From: Burkholderiales bacterium
GTDB lineage: Bacteria > Pseudomonadota > Gammaproteobacteria > Burkholderiales > SG8-39
Reading direction: 5' to 3'
DNA: 51,813 nucleotides
Assembly: GCA_017880775.1 (NCBI GenBank)
Contig: JADGRQ010000032.1
Coordinates: 1 to 51,813, forward strand
Under the pieces are notes generated by a model. That model worked only from the letters and a program-made list of their open reading frames with translations, was not told the origin of the DNA and did no database searches. The translations under genes were made by a program, and so were the position numbers. Positions 20,192 to 28,706 of the stretch are shown in pieces. How positions within the stretch are numbered: the first letter of the stretch is position 1; each line of letters opens with the position of its first letter.

Positions 20192-21817
20192 ATGCATGGC
20201 CTCATGATGGAACAGCCGTTGTTGATCAGCGACCTGATTCGCCACGCCGACCGCCACCACGGCAGCACCGAGATCGTCTCAAAGCGCGTCGAAGGCGACA
20301 TCCACCGCTACACCTATCGCGACGCCCACAAGCGCGCGCGCAAGCTCGCAAAGGCGCTGCTGGCCTTGAGCGTGAAGCTCGGCGACCGTGTCGCGACGCT
20401 GGCCTGGAACGGCTACCGGCACTACGAGCTCTACTACGGCGTCTCGGGCATCGGTGCGATCATCCATACGATCAATCCACGCCTGTTCGGCGAGCAGATC
20501 GCCTACATCGCCAATCACGGCGAGGACAAGTACCTGTTTCTCGATCTCACCTTCGTCGGGCTGGTCGAGAAGCTCGCCCCGGAACTGAAGACCATCAAGG
20601 GCTACGTGATCCTCTGCGACCGCGCCCGCATGCCGAAAACGACGCTGCCCAACGCGATGTGCTACGAGGAGCTGGTCGAAGCACAGGATGACCGCTACGA
20701 GTGGCCGACCTTCGACGAGCGCACCGCCTGCGGCCTGTGCTACACCTCCGGCACCACCGGCAATCCGAAGGGCGTGCTCTACACCCACCGCTCGACGATC
20801 ATCCATGCGTACGCCGCGGCGCTACCCGATACGCTCAACCTTTCGGCCAGGGACTGCGTGCTGCCGGTGGTGCCCATGTTCCACGCCAATGCCTGGAGCC
20901 TGCCCTACGGCTGCACCATGATCGGCGTGAAGATGGTGTTCCCGGGCCCTCATCTCGACGGCAAGAGCGTGCACGAGCTGTTCGAGACCGAGCACGTCAG
21001 CATGAGCGCGGGCGTGCCCACGGTATGGCTGGCGCTGCTCAACTTCGTCAAGGAGAACAAGCTCAAGTTCTCGACGCTGAAGACGCTGGTGATTGGCGGC
21101 TCGGCGGCGCCGCCGGCGATGATCCGCGGTTTCCGCAACGAATTCGGCGTGAACGTGCTGCATGCCTGGGGCATGACCGAGATGAGCCCGCTCGGCACCG
21201 CGGGCACGCTCAAGGCCAAGCACGCGGATGCGTCGCAGGAGGATAAGTTCACGGTCCAGGCGCGGCAGGGGCGCGCGCCGTTCGGCGTGGACATGCGCAT
21301 CGTGGACACCCAGGGCCGGGAGTTGCCCTGGGACGGCAAGGCCTTCGGCGACCTGCACGTGCGCGGGCCGTGGATTACCAGTTCCTACTTCAAGGGCGAA
21401 GGCGGCGATCCGCTGAAGGGCGGCTGGTTCCCCACCGGCGACGTGGCCAACATCGACGCCGACGGCTACATGCAGATCACCGACCGCTCGAAGGACGTGA
21501 TCAAGTCCGGCGGCGAGTGGATCAGTTCGATCGACCTGGAGAACATCGCGGTGGCGCACCCCGCGGTGGCAGAGGCCGCGGCGATCGGCATCGTCCATCC
21601 GAAATGGGACGAGCGGCCGATCCTGGTGGTGGTGAAGAAAGCCGGCGCCGAGGTCTCGCGCGAGGAACTGCTCAAGTTCTACGAAGGCAAGATCGCCAAG
21701 TGGTGGATGCCCGAGGACGTGGTGTTCGTGAACGAGCTTCCGCACACCGCCACCGGCAAGCTCTCCAAGCTCAACCTGCGCCAGCAGTTCCAGAGCTACA
21801 AGCTGCCTTCCGCCTGA
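20192..21817 (+). CDS. acyl-CoA synthetase (long/medium-chain fatty-acid-CoA ligase type)
   Basis: A 541-residue ANL-superfamily adenylate-forming enzyme. The ATP-binding loop [11 protein letters not shown] starts at residue 184; the A5 motif is [11 protein letters not shown]; the A7/A8 region is [12 protein letters not shown] followed by [15 protein letters not shown]; the adenylation lysine is in TATGKLSKL near the C-terminus. It resembles the AlkK-type group. It activates a carboxylic acid with ATP and CoA. GGGAGG precedes the ATG. It is the first gene of a plus-strand operon, divergent from the Liv-type importer. Confidence 0.95.
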   Translation: MHGLMMEQPLLISDLIRHADRHHGSTEIVSKRVEGDIHRYTYRDAHKRARKLAKALLALSVKLGDRVATLAWNGYRHYELYYGVSGIGAIIHTINPRLFGEQIAYIANHGEDKYLFLDLTFVGLVEKLAPELKTIKGYVILCDRARMPKTTLPNAMCYEELVEAQDDRYEWPTFDERTACGLCYTSGTTGNPKGVLYTHRSTIIHAYAAALPDTLNLSARDCVLPVVPMFHANAWSLPYGCTMIGVKMVFPGPHLDGKSVHELFETEHVSMSAGVPTVWLALLNFVKENKLKFSTLKTLVIGGSAAPPAMIRGFRNEFGVNVLHAWGMTEMSPLGTAGTLKAKHADASQEDKFTVQARQGRAPFGVDMRIVDTQGRELPWDGKAFGDLHVRGPWITSSYFKGEGGDPLKGGWFPTGDVANIDADGYMQITDRSKDVIKSGGEWISSIDLENIAVAHPAVAEAAAIGIVHPKWDERPILVVVKKAGAEVSREELLKFYEGKIAKWWMPEDVVFVNELPHTATGKLSKLNLRQQFQSYKLPSA

Positions 21818-21823
21818 GGGCCC

Positions 21824-22594
21824 ATGTCCGCGAACGTCATCGTCGAAACCAAGAGCCGGATCAAGCGCATCGAGATCGATCGGACCGACAAGAAAAACGC
21901 GCTCACGCTGGACATGTATGCGGCGATGGCCGACGCGCTGGTCGCCGCCGATGCCGATGGCGAAGTGCGCGTGATCCTGATCCACGGCAAGCCCGATTGT
22001 TTCACCGCAGGCAACGACCTGAAGGATTTTCTCGCGCGCCCGCCGCATTCGGATTCCGAGGGAGAGGCGTTTCGCTTCATCCGGACCATATCGATCACGA
22101 AAAAGCCCATCGTCGCCGCCGTGGGCGGCGCGGCGGTGGGCATCGGTACCACGATGCTGCTGCACTGCGAACTGGTGTTCGCCGCGCCGGATGCGCGCTT
22201 CCAGCTGCCCTTCGTCTCGCTCGGCCTGGTGCCGGAGGCCGCTTCCAGCTTCCTGCTGCCGGCAATCGCGGGCTACCAGCGCGCCGCCGAAATGCTGCTT
22301 CTCGCGCAGCCATTCGGCGTCGACAAGGCGCTTGCCGCGGGATTTGTCACCGAGGTCATTCCTGAGGACGAGCTGCTCGAGCACGCACGCGAGTCGGCCG
22401 CGGGACTCGCCGCGCTGCCGCCGGCTTCCGTGCAGCTCACCAAGCGCCTGATGAAGCGCAGCCGCGAAGCGCTGGTCGCCGAGGCGATGGCCGAGGAAGG
22501 CAAACTGTTCCGCGAGCGGCTGGCCGGCCCCGAGGCGAAAGAGGCCATGACCGCGTTTTTCGAGAAGAGAAAGCCGGATTTCTCGAAGTTCTGA
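21824..22594 (+). CDS. enoyl-CoA hydratase/isomerase family protein
   Basis: A 256-residue crotonase. The CoA-binding/oxyanion segments CFTAGNDLKDF and AAVGGAAVGIGTTMLLHC are present, with LGLVPEAASSFLLPAI in the second active-site position. There Glu-Ala replaces the usual GxGGTQ, as in many isomerase-like members. It follows the acyl-CoA ligase by six bases. It hydrates or isomerises an enoyl-CoA; which of the two cannot be decided from sequence alone. Confidence 0.9.
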   Translation: MSANVIVETKSRIKRIEIDRTDKKNALTLDMYAAMADALVAADADGEVRVILIHGKPDCFTAGNDLKDFLARPPHSDSEGEAFRFIRTISITKKPIVAAVGGAAVGIGTTMLLHCELVFAAPDARFQLPFVSLGLVPEAASSFLLPAIAGYQRAAEMLLLAQPFGVDKALAAGFVTEVIPEDELLEHARESAAGLAALPPASVQLTKRLMKRSREALVAEAMAEEGKLFRERLAGPEAKEAMTAFFEKRKPDFSKF

Positions 22595-22596
22595 CG

Positions 22597-22623
22597 GTTG
22601 TCCCCGCGCAGGCGGGGAGCCAG
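22597..22623. repeat. dispersed palindromic repeat unit, copy 1
   Basis: An imperfect palindrome with CCCCGC and GCGGGG arms, of the widespread proteobacterial type TCATTCCCGC-GCGGGAATCCAG. It starts at the enoyl-CoA hydratase stop codon. Its right arm GGGGAG lies six bases before the ATG of the amidase gene and acts as the Shine-Dalgarno sequence. Confidence 0.7.
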
Positions 22624-22625
22624 AA

Positions 22626-23330
22626 ATGATATTGCGCGCCCTCTGGATTCCCGCCTTCGCGGGAATGACGCTCGCATTCGCCGCGGCATCAAAGGAAGTC
22701 GCCCTGGATGTCGGCCACTCGATCGCCACGCAGGGCGCGATTTCGGCGCGCGGCGTGCCCGAGTTCGAGTACAACCTGGCGCTTGCGCGCGAGGTCGCCA
22801 CCGCACTCGAGCGCGCCGGGCTGCGCGTGCGGCTGATCGGCGCTGCCGGCGACATCGCGGACCTGGCCAGCCGGCCGCGCGCCGCGCTCGGTGCGGACCT
22901 GTTCGTCTCGATCCACCACGATTCGATCAAGGAACGGCTGCTCGAAGCCTGGCAGCATGAGGGTGAGCCGCGCCGTTACTACGACAGCGTCTCCGGCTTT
23001 TCACTGTTTATTTCGCGCGAGAACGCGCGGCTCGCTGCGAGCCTCGCATGCGCGAGCGCGATCGGCAGGGTGCTTCGCGCAAAAGGCTTTGCCCCTTCCC
23101 GCTATCATGCCGACCCCGTCCTGGGCGAGTCGCGCGAGTTCGCCGATGAACCGAACGGAGTGCATTATTTCGATCACCTCGCGGTCCTGCGGCATGCCAG
23201 GATACCGGCGCTGCTGTTCGAGGCAGGAGTGATCGTCAATCGGGATGAGGAGTTGCGGATGCGTGACCCGGCCGTGAAACAGGCGATTGCCGACGCGCTC
23301 GCACAAGGGGTCGGGCAATGCTTGAACTGA
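22626..23330 (+). CDS. N-acetylmuramoyl-L-alanine amidase (amidase_3 family)
   Basis: A 234-residue zinc peptidoglycan amidase. Zinc ligands and catalytic residues are visible as the histidine in ALDVGHS, the glutamate in GVPEFEYN, the histidine in FVSIHHDS, and the late glutamate in LLFEAGVIVN. It cleaves the bond between MurNAc and the peptide stem. The first 22 residues look like a signal peptide (cleavage near AFAAAS), but residues 7-15 (WIPAFAGMT) are encoded by a dispersed palindromic repeat, and the Shine-Dalgarno sequence comes from a neighbouring repeat unit. The alternative ATG at residue 14 would leave too short a signal peptide. It overlaps the next gene by 13 bases. Confidence 0.85.
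   Translation: MILRALWIPAFAGMTLAFAAASKEVALDVGHSIATQGAISARGVPEFEYNLALAREVATALERAGLRVRLIGAAGDIADLASRPRAALGADLFVSIHHDSIKERLLEAWQHEGEPRRYYDSVSGFSLFISRENARLAASLACASAIGRVLRAKGFAPSRYHADPVLGESREFADEPNGVHYFDHLAVLRHARIPALLFEAGVIVNRDEELRMRDPAVKQAIADALAQGVGQCLN
22643..22669. repeat. dispersed palindromic repeat unit, copy 2 (inverted)
   Basis: CTGGATTCCCGCC-TTC-GCGGGAATGAC: arms ATTCCCGC/GCGGGAAT around a short loop. It is in the opposite orientation to copy 1 and 20 bases from it, so the two form a paired unit. It lies wholly inside the 5' end of the amidase gene and encodes WIPAFAGMT. Confidence 0.85.
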
Positions 23331-23812
23331 CCGGGTGGCGCAAAGCGCTGCGCCGCCTGGGCGTGCATCGGCGCCGCGACTGGGTCCTGCTCATTGCGCT
23401 GATCGCGCTCAGCGGCTATCTGGCGTATGCGCTGCTGTACCAGGGCTGGACCTACCTCGCGCTCAAGACGAGCGTGAAGGCCGCGCCTGCGCAACTACGC
23501 GTGGCGCGCTGGAGGGACCCCAGCCTCGCCTGTCCGGGGAAACTGAGGCTCGGTGAGCAGTTCGACCGGCTATTCGAGCGCGGTTACGAGGCCTTCGTGA
23601 CGCGCATTCTGTGGGACGCGCTGCCGCCCCGCTACGAAATGTTCATCGCCGGCACGGCCGCCCCAAAGCGCGGGTTCGAGTTGCGCCACCTGGTGATGAC
23701 CATAGACCTCGAATCGGGGGACCGTGCGGTGCTGCGCGACGCCGTGATCGCCGGGGAGAACGGGCACCTCGAAACCGCGAAACAGTGGCTGGCGGCCGCC
23801 TGCTCGAAATGA
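23318..23812 (+). CDS. single-pass membrane protein, unidentified
   Basis: A 164-residue protein with a basic N-terminus (RRLGVHRRRD), one strong membrane helix (WVLLIALIALSGYLAYALLY, residues 22-41) and a soluble C-terminal domain of about 120 residues with two cysteines (LACPG and AAACSK). Its start lies inside the amidase gene (ATG at 23318, 13-base overlap), so it is probably co-expressed with the amidase and faces the periplasm. I do not recognise a family. Confidence 0.65.
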   Translation: MLELTGWRKALRRLGVHRRRDWVLLIALIALSGYLAYALLYQGWTYLALKTSVKAAPAQLRVARWRDPSLACPGKLRLGEQFDRLFERGYEAFVTRILWDALPPRYEMFIAGTAAPKRGFELRHLVMTIDLESGDRAVLRDAVIAGENGHLETAKQWLAAACSK

Positions 23813-23841
23813 AACAATCGCTTGCAACGGAGGGACGTGCA

Positions 23842-24297
23842 ATGGCGAAGACTTCGATCAGCCTGCGGGAACTGGAATCGAAGGTCGGGCAGGAGGTCGG
23901 CATCTCGCCGTGGGTGGAGATGTCGCAGGAGCGGATCGACCTGTTCGCCAAGGCCACCGAGGACTTCCAATGGATTCACGTCGATCCCGCGCGCGCGAAG
24001 GACTCGCCGTTTGGCAGCACCATCGCGCACGGATTCCTCACGCTCTCGATGCTGCCCAAGCTGTCGGAATCGACGTTCGAATTCTCCGACCGCAAAATGG
24101 GCGTGAACTACGGACTGAACCGCGTGCGCTTTACCGCGCCGGTGCCCGCGGGCGCGAAAATCCGCGCACGCTTCACGCTCGCCAGGTACGAGAAGCTCGA
24201 TGGCGGCGTGCAGGTCACCTGGAACGTCAGCATCGAGCGCGAGGGCGGCGACAAGCCGGTGATGATCGCCGAATCCATTGGCCGGCACTATTTCTAG
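23842..24297 (+). CDS. MaoC-family (R)-specific enoyl-CoA hydratase-like dehydratase
   Basis: A 151-residue hotdog-fold MaoC protein. The catalytic Asp/His pair lies in ATEDFQWIHVDPARA, and the following FGSTIAHGFLTLSMLP is the second family signature. It hydrates trans-2-enoyl-CoA to the (R)-3-hydroxyacyl-CoA or acts as a related dehydratase. GGAGGG is seven bases before the ATG at 23842; an upstream in-frame ATG (23809) would add eleven non-conserved residues. It sits between the membrane protein and a cyclase-family hydrolase in the same run. Confidence 0.9.
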   Translation: MAKTSISLRELESKVGQEVGISPWVEMSQERIDLFAKATEDFQWIHVDPARAKDSPFGSTIAHGFLTLSMLPKLSESTFEFSDRKMGVNYGLNRVRFTAPVPAGAKIRARFTLARYEKLDGGVQVTWNVSIEREGGDKPVMIAESIGRHYF

Positions 24298-24309
24298 GTT
24301 CATCTTCCC

Positions 24310-25356
24310 ATGACACAACGCTGGAAGCACAGGCCGCCCGGATCGAACTGGGGCGAATTCGGACCGGACGATCAGCGCGGGCGGATGAATTACGTCACGC
24401 GCGAGAAAGTGCTGCAGGGCATCGCGGAGGTGAAGGAAGGCCTCACGTTTTGCCTGTCCCTGCCGCTCGACTACCCCGGGGGCAATGTGCTCAATCCGCG
24501 CCGCAACCCGCCGCGCCAGTTCGCGACGCTGCGCGGCAACGGCGCGCAGAACTTTTGCTACCCGATGTCGCGCGACAACGCGGTCAACACCGATGTCGTG
24601 TGCGACGACCTGGTGCTGCTGACGCTTCAGTACTCAACTCAATGGGACAGCTTCGCGCACATCGGCAGCGAGTTCGACGCCGACGGCGACGGCCAGCCGG
24701 AAATCGTCTTCTACAACGGCTTTCGCGGCGGCGAGCACGTCAAACCGGGCAAGGAGAACCCGGATGCGGAGCCGTGGGCGAAGTACGAAGGCGCGCGCGC
24801 GGAAGCCCTCGGCATCGAGAACCTCGCTGCGCACGGCGCGCAGGGGCGCGGCGTGATGATCGACCTCAACCATCATTTCGGGCGCGCGCGCAAAGCGGTG
24901 AACTACGACGAACTGATGCGGGTGCTGGAGTCCGACCGGGTCAGCATCGAGCGCGGCGACATGGTCTGCATCTACACCGGGTTCGCCGACGTGATCCTCG
25001 AGCTGGAAAAGAAACCCGATCCGCAGCTGTTGCACAACACCTGCGGGGGCCTCGACGGCCGCGACGAGAAGCTGCTGCAGTGGGTGACGGACAGCGGCCT
25101 CGCCTGCCTGATCTCGGACAACTATGCCGTCGAACTGATCCCGACCAGCCCGTTCAAGCCGATGAAGCACGCCGCACTGCCGCTGCACGAACACTGCATC
25201 TTCAAGAACGGCATCCATCTCGGCGAGATGTGGTACCTGACCGAGCTCGCGCGCTGGTTGCGCGCGCACCAGCGCAACCGTTTCCTGCTCACCGCGCCAC
25301 CGCTGCGCCTGCCCGGCGCAGTCGGCTCTCCCGCGGTCGCGGTGGCCACTGTCTGA
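24310..25356 (+). CDS. cyclase-family (kynurenine-formamidase-like) metal hydrolase
   Basis: A 348-residue protein of the PF04199 cyclase family. The metal-binding stretch is the variant TQWDSFAHIGSEFDADGDG (about residues 111-129), with later conserved GVMIDLNHHFG, GDMVCIYTGFAD and ISDNYAVELIP. Members hydrolyse formyl-amides, cyclic amides or lactones with Zn or Mn. This long subgroup (about 350 residues) has no firm substrate. It lies between a MaoC dehydratase and an SDR, so a ring-opening or lactonase step in a catabolic pathway is plausible. Confidence 0.87.
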   Translation: MTQRWKHRPPGSNWGEFGPDDQRGRMNYVTREKVLQGIAEVKEGLTFCLSLPLDYPGGNVLNPRRNPPRQFATLRGNGAQNFCYPMSRDNAVNTDVVCDDLVLLTLQYSTQWDSFAHIGSEFDADGDGQPEIVFYNGFRGGEHVKPGKENPDAEPWAKYEGARAEALGIENLAAHGAQGRGVMIDLNHHFGRARKAVNYDELMRVLESDRVSIERGDMVCIYTGFADVILELEKKPDPQLLHNTCGGLDGRDEKLLQWVTDSGLACLISDNYAVELIPTSPFKPMKHAALPLHEHCIFKNGIHLGEMWYLTELARWLRAHQRNRFLLTAPPLRLPGAVGSPAVAVATV

Positions 25357-25365
25357 GGAGCGAAC

Positions 25366-26139
25366 ATGGCGGATGAAAAGCGTGTAGCAATCGTCACCGG
25401 CTCCTCTTCGGGCATCGGCGCTGCAACCGCGAAGCGGCTTGCCGGCCATGGCTGGCGGGTGGTGGTGAATTATTCGAAGAGCGAGGCCCAGGCGAAGCAG
25501 GTCGTCGCCGATTGCATCAAGGCAGGCGGCGAGGCCATCGCGGTGCGCGCCAACGTCGCGCAAGACGCCGAATGCCGGAAGCTCATGCAGGCTGCGCTCG
25601 ACAAGTGGGCGCGGCTCGATGCGCTGGTGAACAACGCGGGCACCACCAAGTTCGTGCCCCACGCCAACCTCGATGATCTGAGCGCCGAGGATTTCCAGCG
25701 CATCTACGCGACCAATGTGATCGCCGCGTTCCAGATGTCGCGCGCCTGCGCGGCGGCGCTGAAGAAGACCGGCCGCGGCGCGGTCGTCAACGTCTCCTCG
25801 CTCGCGTCGTTTCTCGGCACCGGGTCGTCGATTGCCTACGCGGCGTCGAAAGGCGCGGTGAATACGCTTACACTGTCCCTATCGCGCGTGCTCGCGCCCG
25901 AGGTGCGTGTCAATGCGGTGCTGCCCGGAGTCGTCGACACACCCTGGATGACCCAGGGATACGGCGAGGAGCGCTTCGCGAAACTCGCGGCGACGTACCG
26001 CGCGGTTGCGCCGTTGAAGAGCACCTGCAGCCCGGAGGACATCGCCGAGACCATCGTGTGGCTGATCGAGGGCGCCGGCAAGGTTACCGGCGAGACGATC
26101 TTCGTGGATGCGGGGATGCACGTCGCGACGCCGCGGTGA
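25366..26139 (+). CDS. short-chain dehydrogenase/reductase (SDR)
   Basis: A 257-residue classical SDR with cofactor loop TGSSSGIG (residues 10-17), NNAG, catalytic Ser in VNVSSLASF and YxxxK in YAASKGA. The C-terminal GETIFVDAGMHV is FabG-like. It is the last gene of the plus-strand acyl-CoA/cyclase run, nine bases after the cyclase stop. A dispersed repeat follows immediately. Confidence 0.9.
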   Translation: MADEKRVAIVTGSSSGIGAATAKRLAGHGWRVVVNYSKSEAQAKQVVADCIKAGGEAIAVRANVAQDAECRKLMQAALDKWARLDALVNNAGTTKFVPHANLDDLSAEDFQRIYATNVIAAFQMSRACAAALKKTGRGAVVNVSSLASFLGTGSSIAYAASKGAVNTLTLSLSRVLAPEVRVNAVLPGVVDTPWMTQGYGEERFAKLAATYRAVAPLKSTCSPEDIAETIVWLIEGAGKVTGETIFVDAGMHVATPR

Positions 26140-26144
26140 CGGCC

Positions 26145-26171
26145 GTCATTTCCGCGCAAGCGGGAATCCAG
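26145..26171. repeat. dispersed palindromic repeat unit, copy 3
   Basis: GTCATTTCCGCGC then AAGCGGGAATCCAG, the same repeat type as at 22597-22669. It lies five bases after the SDR stop, between the convergent SDR and phnW genes, where its hairpin could serve as a bidirectional transcription stop; there is no U-tract, so this is only a possibility. Confidence 0.7.
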
Positions 26172-26222
26172 CTCAGCGTGCCAGCCTGAGCAGCTTCCAG
26201 CCGCGCTCCCGCGCGAGTCTTC

Positions 26223-27338
26223 TCAAGCCGCCGCCGCGATGCGTGTGATGCCCATGGCCTTGACCGTATCGGCGATCGCGGCGACCGCGCTGCTCATCAC
26301 ATCCGGGCCAAAATGCCCGATGCAGCCAATGCGGAACGTCTCCGCCTGTGTGAGCTTGCCGGGGTAGAGGATGTAGCCGCGCTGCTTGACTTCCGAATAG
26401 AAGCGCTTGAACTCGTAGGCCGGATCGGCGGGCGCGTGGAACGTGACGATGATCGGCGCCTGCACCGCGCGCGGCAGGAAAGACGAAAATCCGAGCGCCT
26501 GCATGCCGCTGATGAGCTGATCGCAGTTTTTCGCGTAGCGCGCGCCGCGCGCGGCCACACCGCCTTCCTCCTCGAACTGCCGGATCGCCTCGTCGAGCGC
26601 CGCCACCACGTGGGTCGGCGGCGTGAAGCGCCATTGCGTGGTCTTCTCCATGTACATCCACTGGTCGTACAGGTCCATCGCGAGCGAATGCGCGTTGCCT
26701 TCGCATTTCTCCAGCACCGCGCGACGAATCAGGATGAAGCCCATGCCGGGAACCCCTTCGAGGCATTTGCCGGATGCGCCGATCACCGCATCGACCGGCG
26801 ATGTGCGCGCGTCGATCTCGATCGCGCCGAACGAGCTCATCGCGTCGACGATCATGCCCTTGCGGTGCCGGGCGGCCACCTGGGCGACCTCGGCGAGCGG
26901 ATTCAGGATCCCGGTGCCGGTCTCGCAATGCGCCAGCGCGACGTGCGTGACCGAGGGGTCTTCGGCCAGCCGGCGCTCGATGTCGGCGGCGCGGATCTGC
27001 GCGCTTTCGGGGTAGTCGAGCGTGCTGAACCGCCGGCCGATATATTTGCAGATCTTCGCGATGCGCTGGCAGTAGGCGCCGTTCACCGGCACCAGCACGT
27101 GGCCGTTCTTCGGTACGATGGTGCCGATGGCCGCCTCCACCGCAAAGGTGCCGCTTCCCTGCAGCGGAACGCATTCGTGCGTGCCTTCGCCGTGGATGAT
27201 CTTCAGCAGGTTCGCGCGGATGCGTCCGGTGATCCGGTTGAAGTCGACGTCCCACGACCCCCAGTCGCGCAGCATCGCTTCCCTGGTGCGGCGCGAAGTG
27301 GTGAGCGGCCCGGGGGTGAGAAGAATCGGAGCTTTCAT
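26223..27338 (-). CDS. phnW: 2-aminoethylphosphonate--pyruvate transaminase
   Basis: A 371-residue class V aminotransferase. The N-terminus [18 protein letters not shown], the segment [28 protein letters not shown] and the PLP-lysine motif [14 protein letters not shown] (K191, with D165 in VDAMSS) are diagnostic of PhnW rather than serine-pyruvate transaminase. It transfers the amino group of AEP to pyruvate, giving phosphonoacetaldehyde and alanine. It is the first step of a pathway completed by PhnY and PhnA about 10 kb away, with alanine dehydrogenase at 41958. Its ATG overlaps the stop of a 32-codon frame upstream. Confidence 0.95.
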   Translation of the reverse strand: MKAPILLTPGPLTTSRRTREAMLRDWGSWDVDFNRITGRIRANLLKIIHGEGTHECVPLQGSGTFAVEAAIGTIVPKNGHVLVPVNGAYCQRIAKICKYIGRRFSTLDYPESAQIRAADIERRLAEDPSVTHVALAHCETGTGILNPLAEVAQVAARHRKGMIVDAMSSFGAIEIDARTSPVDAVIGASGKCLEGVPGMGFILIRRAVLEKCEGNAHSLAMDLYDQWMYMEKTTQWRFTPPTHVVAALDEAIRQFEEEGGVAARGARYAKNCDQLISGMQALGFSSFLPRAVQAPIIVTFHAPADPAYEFKRFYSEVKQRGYILYPGKLTQAETFRIGCIGHFGPDVMSSAVAAIADTVKAMGITRIAAAA

Positions 27339-27433
27339 GTTGGATTTCTCCATGCTTGCGTGCGGCGCCCGGTGAGCCGGCCGATGCCCAGGTAAAGGAT
27401 ACAGACAACCAGGGAGGTTGCGGCGATCAGCAC
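27335..27433 (-). CDS. candidate 32-residue membrane peptide overlapping phnW
   Basis: A short frame from GTG 27433 to a TGA that overlaps the phnW ATG (ATGA). It encodes a hydrophobic helix ([17 protein letters not shown], residues 2-18) followed by a basic tail (RRTQAWR). Codon third positions are GC-rich like real genes here. There is no convincing Shine-Dalgarno sequence, and the frame is too short to test by homology. It may be a small membrane protein translationally coupled to phnW, or chance. Confidence 0.3.
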   Translation of the reverse strand: MLIAATSLVVCILYLGIGRLTGRRTQAWRNPT

Positions 27434-27513
27434 CTTGGAAGCTCGCGTCGGGACTCTTTCCCCCGATTCCGCGATACGCTAGTGCCGGAACGGATCCGCA
27501 AAAGGAGAAGAAC

Positions 27514-28269
27514 ATGTATCGGGAGAAGTTCGATCTTGGCGGTCGCGTGGCCGTCGTCACCGGAGGGGCGCAGGGAATCGGCAATGCCATCGCCACGGCG
27601 CTGGCCGAGCACGGGGCAAAGGTGGTGATCGCCGACATGGACGTAAACACCGGCGCTGCGGCCGCAGCAGCGCTCGGCGGCGAGTTCGCCGCGTTGAACG
27701 TGCGCGACCGCGCGATGGTCCGGACGGTCGCCGAGGACATCTCGGCGCGCCACGGGCACGTCGACATCCTCGTGAACAACGCCGGCATCGCGCGCAACTC
27801 GCCGTCCGTCGACACGCCCGCAGAAGAGTGGTTGGAAGTGATCGACGTCAACCTGAACGGCGTTTGGTGGTGTTCGCAGGCGTTCGGCCGCGGGATGGTC
27901 GCGCGGGGCAAGGGCGCGATCGTCAACATTGGCTCGATGTCGGGCATCGTTGCAAACAAGCCGCAGGCGCAAACGCACTACAACGCGTCCAAGGCGGCGG
28001 TGCACATGCTCACCAAGTCGCTGGCGGCCGAGTGGGCGCCGCACGGCGTGCGGGTCAACGCAATCGCGCCGGGATACATCGGCACCGAGCTCACCAAGCG
28101 CGGGCTCGCCAACGCCGAATGGAAAAAGCAGTGGCTCGAGATGACGCCGTTCGGCCGGGTCGGCGACCCATCCGACGTCGCCGCGCTGGCGCTGTTCCTC
28201 GCCAGCGACGCCGCGGCCTACATGTCGGGCAGCGTGGTCTCGGTGGACGGGGGGTATACGTCTTGGTGA
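27514..28269 (+). CDS. short-chain dehydrogenase/reductase (SDR)
   Basis: A 251-residue classical [11 protein letters not shown] (about residues 15-22), NNAG, Ser in VNIGSMSG, YxxxK in YNASKAA and C-terminal [20 protein letters not shown] is well placed before the ATG at 27514. It is divergent from phnW. The sequence type ([18 protein letters not shown]) is common among polyol and sugar dehydrogenases, which would suit the neighbouring pentulose kinase, but this is inference. Confidence 0.9.
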   Translation: MYREKFDLGGRVAVVTGGAQGIGNAIATALAEHGAKVVIADMDVNTGAAAAAALGGEFAALNVRDRAMVRTVAEDISARHGHVDILVNNAGIARNSPSVDTPAEEWLEVIDVNLNGVWWCSQAFGRGMVARGKGAIVNIGSMSGIVANKPQAQTHYNASKAAVHMLTKSLAAEWAPHGVRVNAIAPGYIGTELTKRGLANAEWKKQWLEMTPFGRVGDPSDVAALALFLASDAAAYMSGSVVSVDGGYTSW

Positions 28270-28339
28270 GAGGCCGGCGGGGTTTTTAGCTGTTGACCTA
28301 GTGTGAACTATAAATTACAACAACTGCCGGATCGTTCTC

Positions 28340-28696
28340 GTGCCAAAGCCTATTTCGAAGATTACAAAGCGCGTACCGCAAAGAAGCCGCGCGGCGCCTA
28401 GCCTGCCCTATGAGGGCTGGCTGATCGAGCAGCTCAAGGATCCAGCGGAAGCTGCTGCGTACCTCGAGGCCGTCCTCGAAGACGGCAACCAGGCCGCGAT
28501 CATGCTCGCGCTGCGCCAAGTAGCCCAAGCACGAGGCGGACTTGCGAGGATCGCCCGCAAAGCGCATCTCACGCGCGAGGCGACATACAAGATGCTCTCC
28601 AAGTCCGGAAATCCGGAACTTCGGAGTCTCAGCGCCGTGCTGAAGGCAACGGGACTTCGGATCTCCGTCAAGCCGATCGAGAAACAGGCCGCCTGA
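28340..28696 (+). CDS. addiction-module antitoxin-like helix-turn-helix protein, no toxin partner seen
   Basis: A 118-residue protein with a GTG start. AAAYLEAVLEDGNQAAIMLAL and the helix-turn-helix ARIARKAHLTREATYKMLSKSGNPEL match the HI1420/HigA-like antidote family (COG3636). These normally follow a RelE-type toxin gene, but only 70 bases separate this gene from the SDR upstream, and the next gene downstream is a convergent kinase, so it is an orphan. The N-terminal 25 residues are basic and atypical. TTGACC (28293) and TACAAC (28316), 17 bases apart, could be its promoter. Confidence 0.8.
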   Translation: MPKPISKITKRVPQRSRAAPSLPYEGWLIEQLKDPAEAAAYLEAVLEDGNQAAIMLALRQVAQARGGLARIARKAHLTREATYKMLSKSGNPELRSLSAVLKATGLRISVKPIEKQAA

Positions 28697-28706
28697 AAAG
28701 GTGTAC

